Shown: positions 8,146-15,630 of the stretch, one piece after another
Position numbering within the stretch: the first letter of the stretch is position 1
How the letters are laid out: the number at the start of each line of letters is the position of its first letter
Origin: JAKLKS01 sp964370855
Lineage (GTDB): Bacteria; Planctomycetota; JAJSAM01; JAKLKS01
Direction: 5' to 3'
DNA length: 32,058 nt
NCBI GenBank assembly: GCA_964370855.1
Contig: CAYJMF010000055.1
Span: 1 to 32,058, forward strand
Position numbers and translations under genes: made by a program
Notes under the pieces: generated by a model
Databases searched by the model: none
The model's input: the letters and a program-made list of their open reading frames with translations, nothing else
Told to the model about the DNA's origin: nothing

Positions 8146-11100
8146 CGTGGGGTCTCCGAGTCCTGCGTGGTCGCCGAGTCCGGCGGGGACTGCGTAGCCT
8201 TGTAGATCCAGTAGCTAGCACCGGCTGCGGCACCCGTCGCCTTGACGGCGATAGGCGTCCCGTACCAGGCACTACCGAGAGCTCCGAACCTCTCTGCGCC
8301 GACCTTCAACCCCGACCAACGCAGTTGACTGCGGAGCCCGAACGAGGCTCCGTAGAAGTGGCTGTCGACGCCGAAGTGAAGCTCGAACATCTCCCCGTAC
8401 GAAATGCCTCTCGGCATGAGAACCGTGAAAGGCGAGTCGAGAGCTCGCTCGGGGATGCCAACAGCGCGAAGGGCTCGCCGAGGCAGGAAGTGCTCTCCCA
8501 TGCCCTTGTATGGCTTGGCCAGGGCTTCGGCAACCTCCCGGGTGTACCCCTTCGCCACGTACCGCTCTACGAGGACCGCCTGCCTCGCCGGATTCGCCGC
8601 GTTGGGATAGATGCCGAAGAACTTGCCGACACGCTCCGCCGACGAGACTCCAGCCTCCCCCCCGTGAACTCCGACCCGAACCCTTGCGAGGATTCTAGCC
8701 GCTCCCCTTCTGGCAAGTACCCCGACCTTGGGAGCGGCGCCCAGAGCTACAAACACTGCGGCGTCTCGCAGGTGTCCTTTAACATCCTCTCGCTCCTGAA
8801 GAGCTTTTACGTATTCGGATGGGAGTTGTGTCGACCCCAACTGCACATTCCTATTATACTGCTTCCAGTGATCATGCCTTCTCTTTAGAATTGTCCTTGC
8901 GGCACTCTCTCTGTCAAGGTGCTCCCCCCCCTCCCGCATCCGGGTCATTGATTCGGGGAAGGCGCGCTTCAGCTTCACCTCATCACTGACGTAGTCCAAT
9001 GCAGCCATACTGGGAATCGAGTAGCCCCTCATGGCGGCCGCTTCTTCAACAGAAAGCGACGTCATCACTGGTCCAGGGCCGTACGCCACGGGTGGGCCGC
9101 CTGCCAATTCGCGCTCAAGGCTTCTCAAGTGAATGATTACCGCAGGGCCCTGGTCCACCGGGAACGGGAAATCACGAAGGGTCTGGGAGACAACTTCCCA
9201 TGGGAAGAGCTCCCTCATGCTCCGCGCGTACTCCTCTGGATCCACGACCTCATTGGCGATACCGGGAATGACGTCACGCCTGGCTAGGAATGCCACCTGC
9301 GGGAGCGTGATCTCACCCTTGAGGCCGACTGGCCTTCCATTGATATCCCGCTTCACAACGCTATCCGGAATGACGAAGCTATACCCTCCACTCAGGGGGA
9401 TGACGAAAGTCTGCTCTTGCAGGCCTTGGACAACGCGAGAGCGTGTCCAGTCGATTTCCACATCCACGGTTCCGCCTGTGTCGCCTCGCTTCTCCCATTC
9501 GTTTTTGAAGTCGTTATCACGCCGCGCCCATTTCTTGTAGTCGCGATAGAAATAGCGCAGTGGAGAAACCGCGGCCAACACTCGGTTGGCATCTCGCCCC
9601 GTGAATCCCGTGGTCGGTTCAAATCCACTATCGTTCAACCCGCCTTGTTCCGGGGAACCGAGCCCGAAGTCGGGGGCCATTTCGGCCTCACGCTGCCTCC
9701 ACTCGCGCAGTCCCTCATCAACCAGGCGTTTCAATTCCTCCCGACCCTCTTTCTCCGCCTCCTTCAAGGCCCATGACTCGTCACCTGGTTCTTCCAAACT
9801 CGCCTCGTCGCTTCCACCAGCCCAGGCACCCTCCAGAGGAGCATCTGGTACTGGCATCGCGGTATCTGGAGGCTCCCATGAGCCCATTGCTCCAGACGGC
9901 CGTGCGGGGTATCCTGCGTCGCACGGGGCAAGTGGTGGCGGAGGTGCGAGGCCCTTCCCCTTCCCAGGGATGGGCACGGTAACCCAACCGCAATAGATGC
10001 ATACCTCCTCGGGTTCAAGGCACTTCGGGCACAAATCCCCTCCGCATCTGGCACCTTCTCCGCAACCCATCCCAGTGTCAACCGGACTGTCCTCGGAAGG
10101 TTCTCCGACAAACAATGTCGGCTCGGTGACAACAGGACGTGAAGGCGGTGGAGGAACGACGGGTGGCTGACCGGCAGCAGGAGCCTCAGGCGGCGGGGGA
10201 GGGGGATTCTCCACCTCATCGACCACCTTCTCGAGGTTCTCCGTTGCATCCTTCGCTTCCTTCTCCCGTTTCTCGACCTCCTTGGCCCAGTGCTCCTTGG
10301 CCCTGGAATCCCCGGATCGCGCCGCGTATTTCAGGTTCCGCTGGGCCCTCTTGAGCGCCTTGTTCTTGGCCTTCGCCTCTCTCCGCGCCTGCCTGGCTCT
10401 CGCCACTCTCTGTGCTCGTGATTTGTCGGTACGCCGCCGCGCATAGTCGGCCCTCGCCTTTTCCGCCGCCTCCTTTGCAGCATCTGCGGCCTCACGCGCT
10501 GCAATCGCCTCCTCCCTGGCCTTCTTGTACTGCTCCATCTTCTCGACGGTGTCTGCCCCGCCCTCCGCCTCCCGCACGGCATTCCAAGCTGCTTCCGTCC
10601 GGCCTTCCGCTTCCTTGCCCATCCGCGACGCGACGGCCGCATTGTTCTCAGCCCGCTCGGCGACCTTCCTGGTCTCATGGAGGACGGCCCCACGAACCTC
10701 CCTCCAATTGTCTTCGCCCCTTGGTGCCCTGGACGAATTGGCCAGCCTCGCGCTCGCCGACGTGATCCTGTCACGATTGGCGACTATGCTCCCCCCCGCC
10801 AAGTATGCCTGAAGGGCGAATCCCATATCTGCTTCAGAGGCCGCCCCCCCCGACCAGCGCAGGATCTTCCGCTGGAACCGCTCCGCGGCTTTCATCTCAT
10901 GACCGAGACCGAAGCGCACGTAGTAATCCGCCTGGCGCAGTGCTTCTGCTCTTGCCAACTTCGCCAGGCGATCCGGGTCGGCACCTCCCTTGGAACGCAC
11001 ATAGGCGTCAATCCTCGGGTTCAGCACCGCCCCCGCGACCGGGCTGTCCACCAGCAGGATCCGTTTGGACAGTCTATTCCTTTTTTCCTCCAGGTCGACT

Positions 11101-12845
11101 GCCGCCGCTACCAAGGCCCTCTGCGCTCGTTCGAGTCTCTCCTGGGCACCGACATCCCCTGCCAAGGCTGCTTCGATTTCCCCCGCAATCGTCATGTTCA
11201 AGTTCTCTCGAGCCTTCTCGAGCGTCCTGATGGCGTCGGGAATCGCCATTGTCGCAAGGTACTGGACTTCGCGCTTGGTTTCGATGATGGTTCGGTACGC
11301 AGACACTGCACCTGCGAAAGTCCCGTCGCTCCTGCCACGGGGAATGCCAAGCTTGCCCCTGATGGACTGCCCCACCGGAGAACGGCCCGACAGTCCGGGC
11401 ATTCCAAGGGCCAGTCCACCGGCTCCACCCTTCGGTACCACTCCCGATGAAAGGACGTCGCGGGAGGAGTACCCGGACATGGCAGGTGTACCCTCCCACG
11501 GAACTCCTCCCTTCAATGCCAAGCTTCCGACCTTGAGCTGCATCTGCCGCCTGAGAGGGTCCGACGAACGCCCGGAGTCGGCATCCGTGGCTGCCATCAT
11601 CACTTTCGGGAAGTCCGGGGCGAATCCTCCATCGAGCGACTCGAGCACCCCGTAAGGGGCGATGGAGGCCGCCACGAACGCACTTGATGGCTCGTGAATC
11701 GGGCGTCCGTGGGGGGGCGAGATGGGAGCACCCCTGACGCCTGCATCGTCAGGGTCCGGTGTCATCGGCCCCTGCGGAGGGAAGACTGGACTTGAGTCTC
11801 GCTCTTTCCAGATCCCGGAGGCTCTAACCCCGTCTTCGCGCCATGGGGCCGGGTCGGGTGCACTCCCCGCGCCGACCCCGAGGTCAATTCCGCCCCCCAG
11901 GGAACCGGCATGAAGAGGAAAAACCGCCCTTGCTGGAGCACGCTTGAGAACCATCAGCCCACCCCGTGGCAGGGAGTCGTCGGGACGTACGCTGGCGGAA
12001 GGGAGATGAGCCCCGTGCGTGGAGTCCGCCCTCAGGGGAGCATCCGGCGTTCTCCATGAAGCCGCCGGGATGAACTCCTGGTCCCGACGGTCAGCTTGGT
12101 CAACTTCCTGGGCGGGAGTTCCGTAGAGTCCGGACTGACTTGACTCGAATCGCGATTCAACGGCAGACACGGCTCCTTCGCTGAGTCGATCCAGACCATT
12201 CCCCCTGAAGGCCCCGGACTCCGATGGCACTGGGCGCAGGTTTGGAAATCCGACCGCGAACCCCGTCGGGGCCTTCTTCGGGTCTTGCCACCATTTCGCC
12301 CCAAACTCCACGTGGGCTCCAGGCATCGCCCCTTGAACCCCAAAAGCCTGCCCGCTCGTCACCCCGGATTGCGATGATGTCCGGATTCCGGGAACACCTG
12401 CTCCGACGGTACCCGGCACGTTCGGTCGAATTTGCGTAGCGTTGACGGGGGGCCCGAAGTACCAGTTGACCCCCGCGGGCTGGAAGGCCATCCTCGGTGC
12501 GCAGACGCAGGCACACAGGCAGAGAGCCGAAGGGGAGGGCGCGCCAAGGGACTCCGGTTTGACGGTCGCCTGGGGCTTGGCGGATGGCATGCCAGCCCCT
12601 GCGACGGGAACTCCGGGAACTGTCGCCCTTCCGGAGTCGTCAGGAAGTACCGCGACGGCCGCGCTCTGGATCGGCTCGAGTCCCCTCCCCGCATCAGTCG
12701 CACCCTTGCCGGGTCGGCCTCCATCAGTGGAACTGGTAGCCCCCTTTAGGGGTTCCGTTCCGGGGCCAACGGCGGAGGAGGAATCGGCGGACTGCTTCCG
12801 ACAATCAGCGCAACACCCACCGCCGGATCCGCCGCTGCATCCCAT
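8142..12845 (-). CDS. Giant modular polymorphic-toxin-like protein (1567 aa)
   Basis: The ATG at 12845 has GGGAGGAG eight bases upstream. The N-terminus is cysteine/glycine rich (MGCSGGSGGGCCADC), with a second cysteine cluster LCLCACVC at 109-115; there is no Sec signal or lipobox. Residues 120-510 are Pro/Ser/Gly-rich and probably disordered. Coiled coils lie at about 515-600 and 715-880 (Ala/Arg/Lys/Glu), followed by a polyproline hinge and a short zinc ribbon, CPKC-x6-CIYC (939-952). A mixed region (about 1060-1420) leads to a compact C-terminal module: GMGEHFLPRR (His1452), DSPFTVLMPRG, ELHFGVDSHFYGASF (His1490, His1496), then SAWYGTP. I associate this pattern with C-terminal toxin modules of Rhs-like proteins, and GxHxxPRR recalls HNH/endonuclease VII toxins. 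The immunity-like gene overlaps its stop. Delivery route and activity are not shown by the sequence. Confidence 0.7.
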   Translation of the reverse strand: MGCSGGSGGGCCADCRKQSADSSSAVGPGTEPLKGATSSTDGGRPGKGATDAGRGLEPIQSAAVAVLPDDSGRATVPGVPVAGAGMPSAKPQATVKPESLGAPSPSALCLCACVCAPRMAFQPAGVNWYFGPPVNATQIRPNVPGTVGAGVPGIRTSSQSGVTSGQAFGVQGAMPGAHVEFGAKWWQDPKKAPTGFAVGFPNLRPVPSESGAFRGNGLDRLSEGAVSAVESRFESSQSGLYGTPAQEVDQADRRDQEFIPAASWRTPDAPLRADSTHGAHLPSASVRPDDSLPRGGLMVLKRAPARAVFPLHAGSLGGGIDLGVGAGSAPDPAPWREDGVRASGIWKERDSSPVFPPQGPMTPDPDDAGVRGAPISPPHGRPIHEPSSAFVAASIAPYGVLESLDGGFAPDFPKVMMAATDADSGRSSDPLRRQMQLKVGSLALKGGVPWEGTPAMSGYSSRDVLSSGVVPKGGAGGLALGMPGLSGRSPVGQSIRGKLGIPRGRSDGTFAGAVSAYRTIIETKREVQYLATMAIPDAIRTLEKARENLNMTIAGEIEAALAGDVGAQERLERAQRALVAAAVDLEEKRNRLSKRILLVDSPVAGAVLNPRIDAYVRSKGGADPDRLAKLARAEALRQADYYVRFGLGHEMKAAERFQRKILRWSGGAASEADMGFALQAYLAGGSIVANRDRITSASARLANSSRAPRGEDNWREVRGAVLHETRKVAERAENNAAVASRMGKEAEGRTEAAWNAVREAEGGADTVEKMEQYKKAREEAIAAREAADAAKEAAEKARADYARRRTDKSRAQRVARARQARREAKAKNKALKRAQRNLKYAARSGDSRAKEHWAKEVEKREKEAKDATENLEKVVDEVENPPPPPPEAPAAGQPPVVPPPPSRPVVTEPTLFVGEPSEDSPVDTGMGCGEGARCGGDLCPKCLEPEEVCIYCGWVTVPIPGKGKGLAPPPPLAPCDAGYPARPSGAMGSWEPPDTAMPVPDAPLEGAWAGGSDEASLEEPGDESWALKEAEKEGREELKRLVDEGLREWRQREAEMAPDFGLGSPEQGGLNDSGFEPTTGFTGRDANRVLAAVSPLRYFYRDYKKWARRDNDFKNEWEKRGDTGGTVDVEIDWTRSRVVQGLQEQTFVIPLSGGYSFVIPDSVVKRDINGRPVGLKGEITLPQVAFLARRDVIPGIANEVVDPEEYARSMRELFPWEVVSQTLRDFPFPVDQGPAVIIHLRSLERELAGGPPVAYGPGPVMTSLSVEEAAAMRGYSIPSMAALDYVSDEVKLKRAFPESMTRMREGGEHLDRESAARTILKRRHDHWKQYNRNVQLGSTQLPSEYVKALQEREDVKGHLRDAAVFVALGAAPKVGVLARRGAARILARVRVGVHGGEAGVSSAERVGKFFGIYPNAANPARQAVLVERYVAKGYTREVAEALAKPYKGMGEHFLPRRALRAVGIPERALDSPFTVLMPRGISYGEMFELHFGVDSHFYGASFGLRSQLRWSGLKVGAERFGALGSAWYGTPIAVKATGAAAGASYWIYKATQSPPDSATTQDSETPR

Positions 12846-12938
12846 CGGCCGAACTCCTCCCTTTCGGTAGTGCGCCCCTTGGGCGGGGACTCAAGCCTGA
12901 CCAACCAACCAGCCGCCGCCGGAGCGAAGGGCCCCTGC

Positions 12939-13307
12939 CTAGCTGAGGCGGTCCTCGAGGAAGCCAACGGCCCAGCAGCTCACGGCGTTGTCGGCGTTAC
13001 CGAGTTCGGCCCGGATGCGGAACCACCGCTTCGTGAGGGTCGCGGTGTACTGGGCCTCGTTGCCGGCGCTCGGAGCCTGGCCGCTCCCGCTCGTGCCACT
13101 GCAGGTGGTCCACGTGACCTGGTCCGTCGATTCGTCGAAATAGAACTTCACTCCGGGGGTCCCAGTCCCGATGAGCGCTCCGCGCCAGACGTTCACGATG
13201 GCGCTCGAGAAGTTGGTCACGTCCATCCCGACGGTCACGAAGACGCTGTCTCCCACGAGCGTCGTGAATCGCGGGAACATGACGAGGGGAACGAGTTCGC
13301 CGGCCAT
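12939..13307 (-). CDS. PRFT-family small beta-sandwich protein (copy C)
   Basis: ATG 13307 is preceded by GGAGGT five bases away; the frame is open further upstream but has no comparable site. 122 residues, no signal peptide. Landmarks: PRFT at 12-15, Trp41 in NVWRG, DESTD at 58-62, RWFRIR at 94-99 and CWAVGFLEDR at 111-120. The alternating hydrophobic pattern suggests an all-beta jelly-roll-like sandwich. Three other stand-alone proteins in the island share these landmarks at nearly the same positions. It is the last small gene before the giant toxin-like gene, 93 bases away. A structural or carbohydrate-binding partner is possible; no catalytic residues are evident. It is the clearest consensus-like copy. 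Confidence 0.8.
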   Translation of the reverse strand: MAGELVPLVMFPRFTTLVGDSVFVTVGMDVTNFSSAIVNVWRGALIGTGTPGVKFYFDESTDQVTWTTCSGTSGSGQAPSAGNEAQYTATLTKRWFRIRAELGNADNAVSCWAVGFLEDRLS

Positions 13308-13354
13308 TGGATACCTCCGTGCGAGATCTAGGGTTGGACCCCGGGTAGTTTGAT

Positions 13355-13387
13355 CCCCGAATGGCCAGGGGCCCAAGCCCTTCGGGG
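13355..13387 (-). repeat. Intercistronic inverted repeat
   Basis: CCCCGAA (13355-13361) pairs with TTCGGGG (13381-13387) around a 19-base loop, in the 91-base gap between copies B and C. It could be an attenuating or mRNA-stabilising hairpin. There is no U tract, so it is not a standard terminator. Confidence 0.4.
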
Positions 13388-13398
13388 GGAATGGTTCC

Positions 13399-13821
13399 TC
13401 ATTCGTTGCTCTCTGCGCCCGGGATTCTCCTCTCAAGACTTCCCGCAATCCATGCCGTAATTGCCGCCAAGTTGTCGTCGCTGGGGTTCGTCTTGGCCTG
13501 TAGCACCACCTTCACACGAAGGTAACGCCTCGCCAAGGTGAGAGTGGCGAAGCTGGAAGCGCCAGGAGTTCCTCCGGACCAGAGTGACACCCAGGCGGAG
13601 TCAGCCAATTGGGCTTCGAATGCCTCCTCAATGGTGACCGTCACATGCGGACGCTGGGAGGCCTGTCCCGATCCCGGATCGAAGGCCAGAGGACCCAACC
13701 AGATCTGGATGCGGGCGGTGGCATATTCGGAGACTTCCAATGGAACGGTGATGTAGGTACCGGGGGCCATGAAACTCGTGAACCGAGGGACCAGAACCAA
13801 CGGGACGAGTTCACCTATCAC
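13399..13821 (-). CDS. PRFT-family small beta-sandwich protein (copy B)
   Basis: GTG 13821 with GGGAGGTG six bases upstream gives 140 residues. This start puts PRFT at exactly 12-15 and the first tryptophan at 41 (IQIWLG), matching copies A and C, which supports it. The sequence opens VIGELVPLVLVPRFT, nearly identical to the opening of copy C (GELVPLVMFPRFT). The EST motif is replaced by IEEAFEAQ, and the strand before the C-terminus is RRYLRVKVVLQAK. The end ITAWIAGSLERR corresponds to SCWAVGFLEDR of copy C. It is longer through an insertion around 48-60. Predicted all-beta, cytoplasmic, function unknown. The gap to the virion-like gene upstream is 23 bases. Confidence 0.8.
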   Translation of the reverse strand: MIGELVPLVLVPRFTSFMAPGTYITVPLEVSEYATARIQIWLGPLAFDPGSGQASQRPHVTVTIEEAFEAQLADSAWVSLWSGGTPGASSFATLTLARRYLRVKVVLQAKTNPSDDNLAAITAWIAGSLERRIPGAESNE

Positions 13822-13844
13822 TCTTGCACCTCCCGATATACACG

Positions 13845-14219
13845 CTAGGCCTCCCGGTGGTAGACGAGCGCCGCAACATCGCTGGTACCGCCGGGGCAAT
13901 ACATCGTCACGACGGCCCCGGGAGATTTGCAGCAGAACGGATCGCTGAACTTCTCGCCCTGGGAAAGGACGAAATCCGTCGCCACTGGATCCTCTCCGTC
14001 GAACCTGAAATGGACCGGATTGGCCCCGACCACGCAGATTACATAGGCTTCCCTGTCCGCGTCGGCGGAGAGCAGGGTCGCCGCCGTTCCCGATGCCTGT
14101 GCCGTGACATGGGTAACGGTGCATGCCTTGCAAGAGGAGACCGTATGGAGATTCCCATCCGTCACCCCTGCCGCGCCCCCTCCGCCTCCCATTCCATCCT
14201 GGATGATCGAGATTGACAC
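13845..14219 (-). CDS. Small virion-like beta protein
   Basis: GTG 14219 with GGGGGA six bases upstream; 124 residues. It belongs to a different family from its neighbours and lacks the PRFT and EST landmarks. After a glycine-rich start (GMGGGGGAAGVTDG) the pattern is YVICVVGANPVHFRFDGEDP, VATDFVLSQGEKFSDP, then VVTMYCPGGTSDVAALVYH. This resembles small phage proteins of the type 'amino acids printing an ordinal position in space plus default offset': a strand giving N-P-V-H/Y-I-x-F, an A-T-x-F-x-L-x-x-G-E turn and a late AxVxVxxW-like strand, found as head or tail decoration proteins. Five cysteines (CKAC, CVV, FCC, YCP) are unusual. Lying between copies A and B, it suggests that the operon draws on virion-type building blocks. 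The resemblance is from memory and needs a structure search. Confidence 0.65.
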   Translation of the reverse strand: MSISIIQDGMGGGGGAAGVTDGNLHTVSSCKACTVTHVTAQASGTAATLLSADADREAYVICVVGANPVHFRFDGEDPVATDFVLSQGEKFSDPFCCKSPGAVVTMYCPGGTSDVAALVYHREA

Positions 14220-14250
14220 CGGCGTCCCCCTGGTTCCCGTTGTTAGGACC

Positions 14251-14631
14251 TCAATCCTCCGACCCGGCCCTGCGCCGCGGCAGGAACGCGCCCACCCCCC
14301 AAACCGTGATGCAAGGGTAGAGTCCCGTCGTTGAAACAGTGGCCTTCAACCTCACCCACTCGAACTTCAGGCTCCTGGCGACCGTCACCTCGGTCTCCGC
14401 GGCGCTGGGCGTGAAGGAGGAGTCGATATCGTTCCAGTCCACCAAGTCGGTGGACTCCTGCATCTGGAACTCGACCTCAGCCTCTGGATCGCCGAGACCA
14501 TGGGATTTCCAGACGGTAATCAGGGCGGCGGAGAATGCGCGGACATTCAGAGGGGGAGTAAGGAAGTCCGTCTCCCCTGACAACCCCGTGAACCGGGGAA
14601 GGAGCACCATCCGAACCACCGGCGGCGGCAT
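14251..14631 (-). CDS. PRFT-family small beta-sandwich protein (copy A), first gene of the leftward operon
   Basis: ATG 14631 is preceded by AGGAGG seven bases away, giving 126 residues. An in-frame upstream extension to 14709 exists but would start inside the promoter. With this start PRFT is at 12-15, the first tryptophan at 41 (ITVWKS) and ESTD at 59-62, the same positions as copy C. Later landmarks are FEWVRLKATVS and ITVWGVGAFLPRRR. All-beta pattern, no signal peptide, no catalytic motif. It is the first gene downstream of the promoter at 14681-14709, so it should be among the most strongly transcribed. Function unknown; repeated copies before a toxin-like gene suggest a multimeric shell, fibre or adaptor. 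Confidence 0.8.
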   Translation of the reverse strand: MPPPVVRMVLLPRFTGLSGETDFLTPPLNVRAFSAALITVWKSHGLGDPEAEVEFQMQESTDLVDWNDIDSSFTPSAAETEVTVARSLKFEWVRLKATVSTTGLYPCITVWGVGAFLPRRRAGSED

Positions 14632-14680
14632 GAGTTCGCCTCCTCCTAGGTCACCACTCGAACTCCCGTCTTCGTGTCGT

Positions 14681-14709
14681 AGATTACCGCGCGATTCGGC
14701 GAAAGTCAA
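14681..14709 (-). promoter_or_regulatory. Sigma-70-type promoter for the leftward operon
   Basis: Reading the minus strand: TTGACT (14709-14704), a spacer of exactly 17 bases, TAATCT (14686-14681). The first start codon is 50 bases beyond the -10. Five of six bases match the -35 consensus and the spacing is ideal. Confidence 0.65.
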
Positions 14710-14718
14710 CTCGAGGGG

Positions 14719-14739
14719 GCCAACTCCTTTCGGGTTGGC
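14719..14739. promoter_or_regulatory. Inverted repeat upstream of the leftward promoter
   Basis: GCCAAC (14719-14724) and GTTGGC (14734-14739) around nine bases, ending ten bases upstream of the leftward -35 element. The position fits an activator or repressor operator, but no regulator gene is present in the island. Confidence 0.3.
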
Positions 14740-14880
14740 ATTCTAGGCCCGCCGATTCAGCTTCGCTCCGGGAGGCAGGCAATTCCTCCTAACCCCTTGG
14801 GTATTGACGGGATGAGATGGGGCCCTCCCTGTCAGGGGTCTGCACCCAGGGGATGATTCATTCGAGTCCCGTCCTTCGGT

Positions 14881-14909
14881 TTGACAGGGTGCCCCCTACA
14901 GGGTAAACT
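14881..14909 (+). promoter_or_regulatory. Sigma-70-type promoter for copy E
   Basis: TTGACA (14881-14886), a 17-base spacer and TAAACT (14904-14909), 78 bases before ATG 14988. The -35 is a perfect consensus. The direct repeat ACAGGGT (14884-14890 and 14898-14904) overlaps it and could be an operator. Confidence 0.65.
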
Positions 14910-14987
14910 CACATCAACTTCGGGACAGGACGGCGGAAGTTCCAGGGAAGGCTCCGAAGGAGGGGATGCCTACTATGGAGGGGACCC

Positions 14988-15572
14988 ATGGAAGTCGTTG
15001 AGGCTTCGATCGTCATGTTGCCTCGCTTCACAACGCTCGTTGCCGGCGCCAGTTCAACGGGCTTCACGACCCTGCCGCTGGATGTTTCGAGGTTCAGCGG
15101 AGCCCAGTTCCAGTTCTGGCGCAATCCTGGACCCGGGTCGCTCTCCGTCTACCTGGAGGAGTCCCTGGACTCCCAGACCTGGGCCCTGGGGGCCTATGCC
15201 CCGAAAGAGTATGTTGTGGAGGCGGACCAGGTTCGGTTCTTCAGTTACAGCTTTCTCATGCGGTGGTTCCGGTTGCGCGTCGTGCTCGGGGCCAACAGCA
15301 TGATCACCTGTTGGGCGGAGGGACTGCTCAGGGGGGGCGGTCCCGGGGGGCCCTGGGGCGGTGGATTGGCTCCGGGTCGCGAGGCCTCAGGTGATGGCAG
15401 CACGGTGGGAACTGCCGGTGGCCCCATCACTCCGCCCATCCCGGATCCCATGTCTCGTGTGGACTGGACGAAGACGGGGAAGCCGAAGACCCCGGGGAGT
15501 TTCCCGGGCATCGAAGTTCCCCAGTCTCCCTCGATGTACGAGATCATGCTCAATCAACTGGGCAAGAAGTAG
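14988..15572 (+). CDS. PRFT-family beta-sandwich protein with C-terminal extension (copy E)
   Basis: ATG 14988 with GGAGGGG four bases upstream; 194 residues. The first 110 residues are the family fold: PRFT at 12-15, LPLDVSRFSGAQFQFWRN, EESLDSQTW (57-65), MRWFRLRVVLG and MITCWAEGLL. Only this copy carries a C-terminal extension: a Gly/Pro/Trp-rich linker (GGGPGGPWGGGLAPG), a proline-rich stretch (GPITPPIPDP) and a terminal amphipathic helix, SPSMYEIMLNQLGKK. The extension looks like a docking tail. It is transcribed divergently from the toxin operon, from its own promoter. It may be the attachment or capping subunit of whatever the other copies form; that is inference from architecture. Read-through into the SBBP gene 58 bases downstream is possible. 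Confidence 0.8.
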   Translation: MEVVEASIVMLPRFTTLVAGASSTGFTTLPLDVSRFSGAQFQFWRNPGPGSLSVYLEESLDSQTWALGAYAPKEYVVEADQVRFFSYSFLMRWFRLRVVLGANSMITCWAEGLLRGGGPGGPWGGGLAPGREASGDGSTVGTAGGPITPPIPDPMSRVDWTKTGKPKTPGSFPGIEVPQSPSMYEIMLNQLGKK

Positions 15573-15630
15573 TCCGTGGCCAAGGCAACGGAAACCCCTC
15601 GTACGCTGCTCACCTGACGGAGACGCTCTC

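Larger units (their letters stand above)
14632..14987. promoter_or_regulatory. Divergent control region of the island
   Basis: This 356-base gene-free stretch separates the leftward toxin operon from copy E. It holds a good -35/-10 pair on each strand, a 21-base inverted repeat, and four CAGGG motifs (near 14833, 14847, 14885 and 14899). Two of these are parts of an ACAGGGT direct repeat overlapping the rightward promoter. Joint control of both sides by one regulator is plausible. Confidence 0.6.
6600..15572. other. Lower-GC accessory island
   Basis: Base composition drops inside this interval. The 60-base row at 8821 has 29 G+C (48%), whereas the row at 19981 has 45 (75%); island rows generally look AT-richer than both flanks. 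Gene content also changes, from envelope and regulatory genes to a toxin-like giant protein, an immunity-like partner and small beta-rich proteins. The left edge abuts a truncated gene. No integrase, transposase or terminal repeat was found, so the mechanism and exact ends are unknown. Confidence 0.5.
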
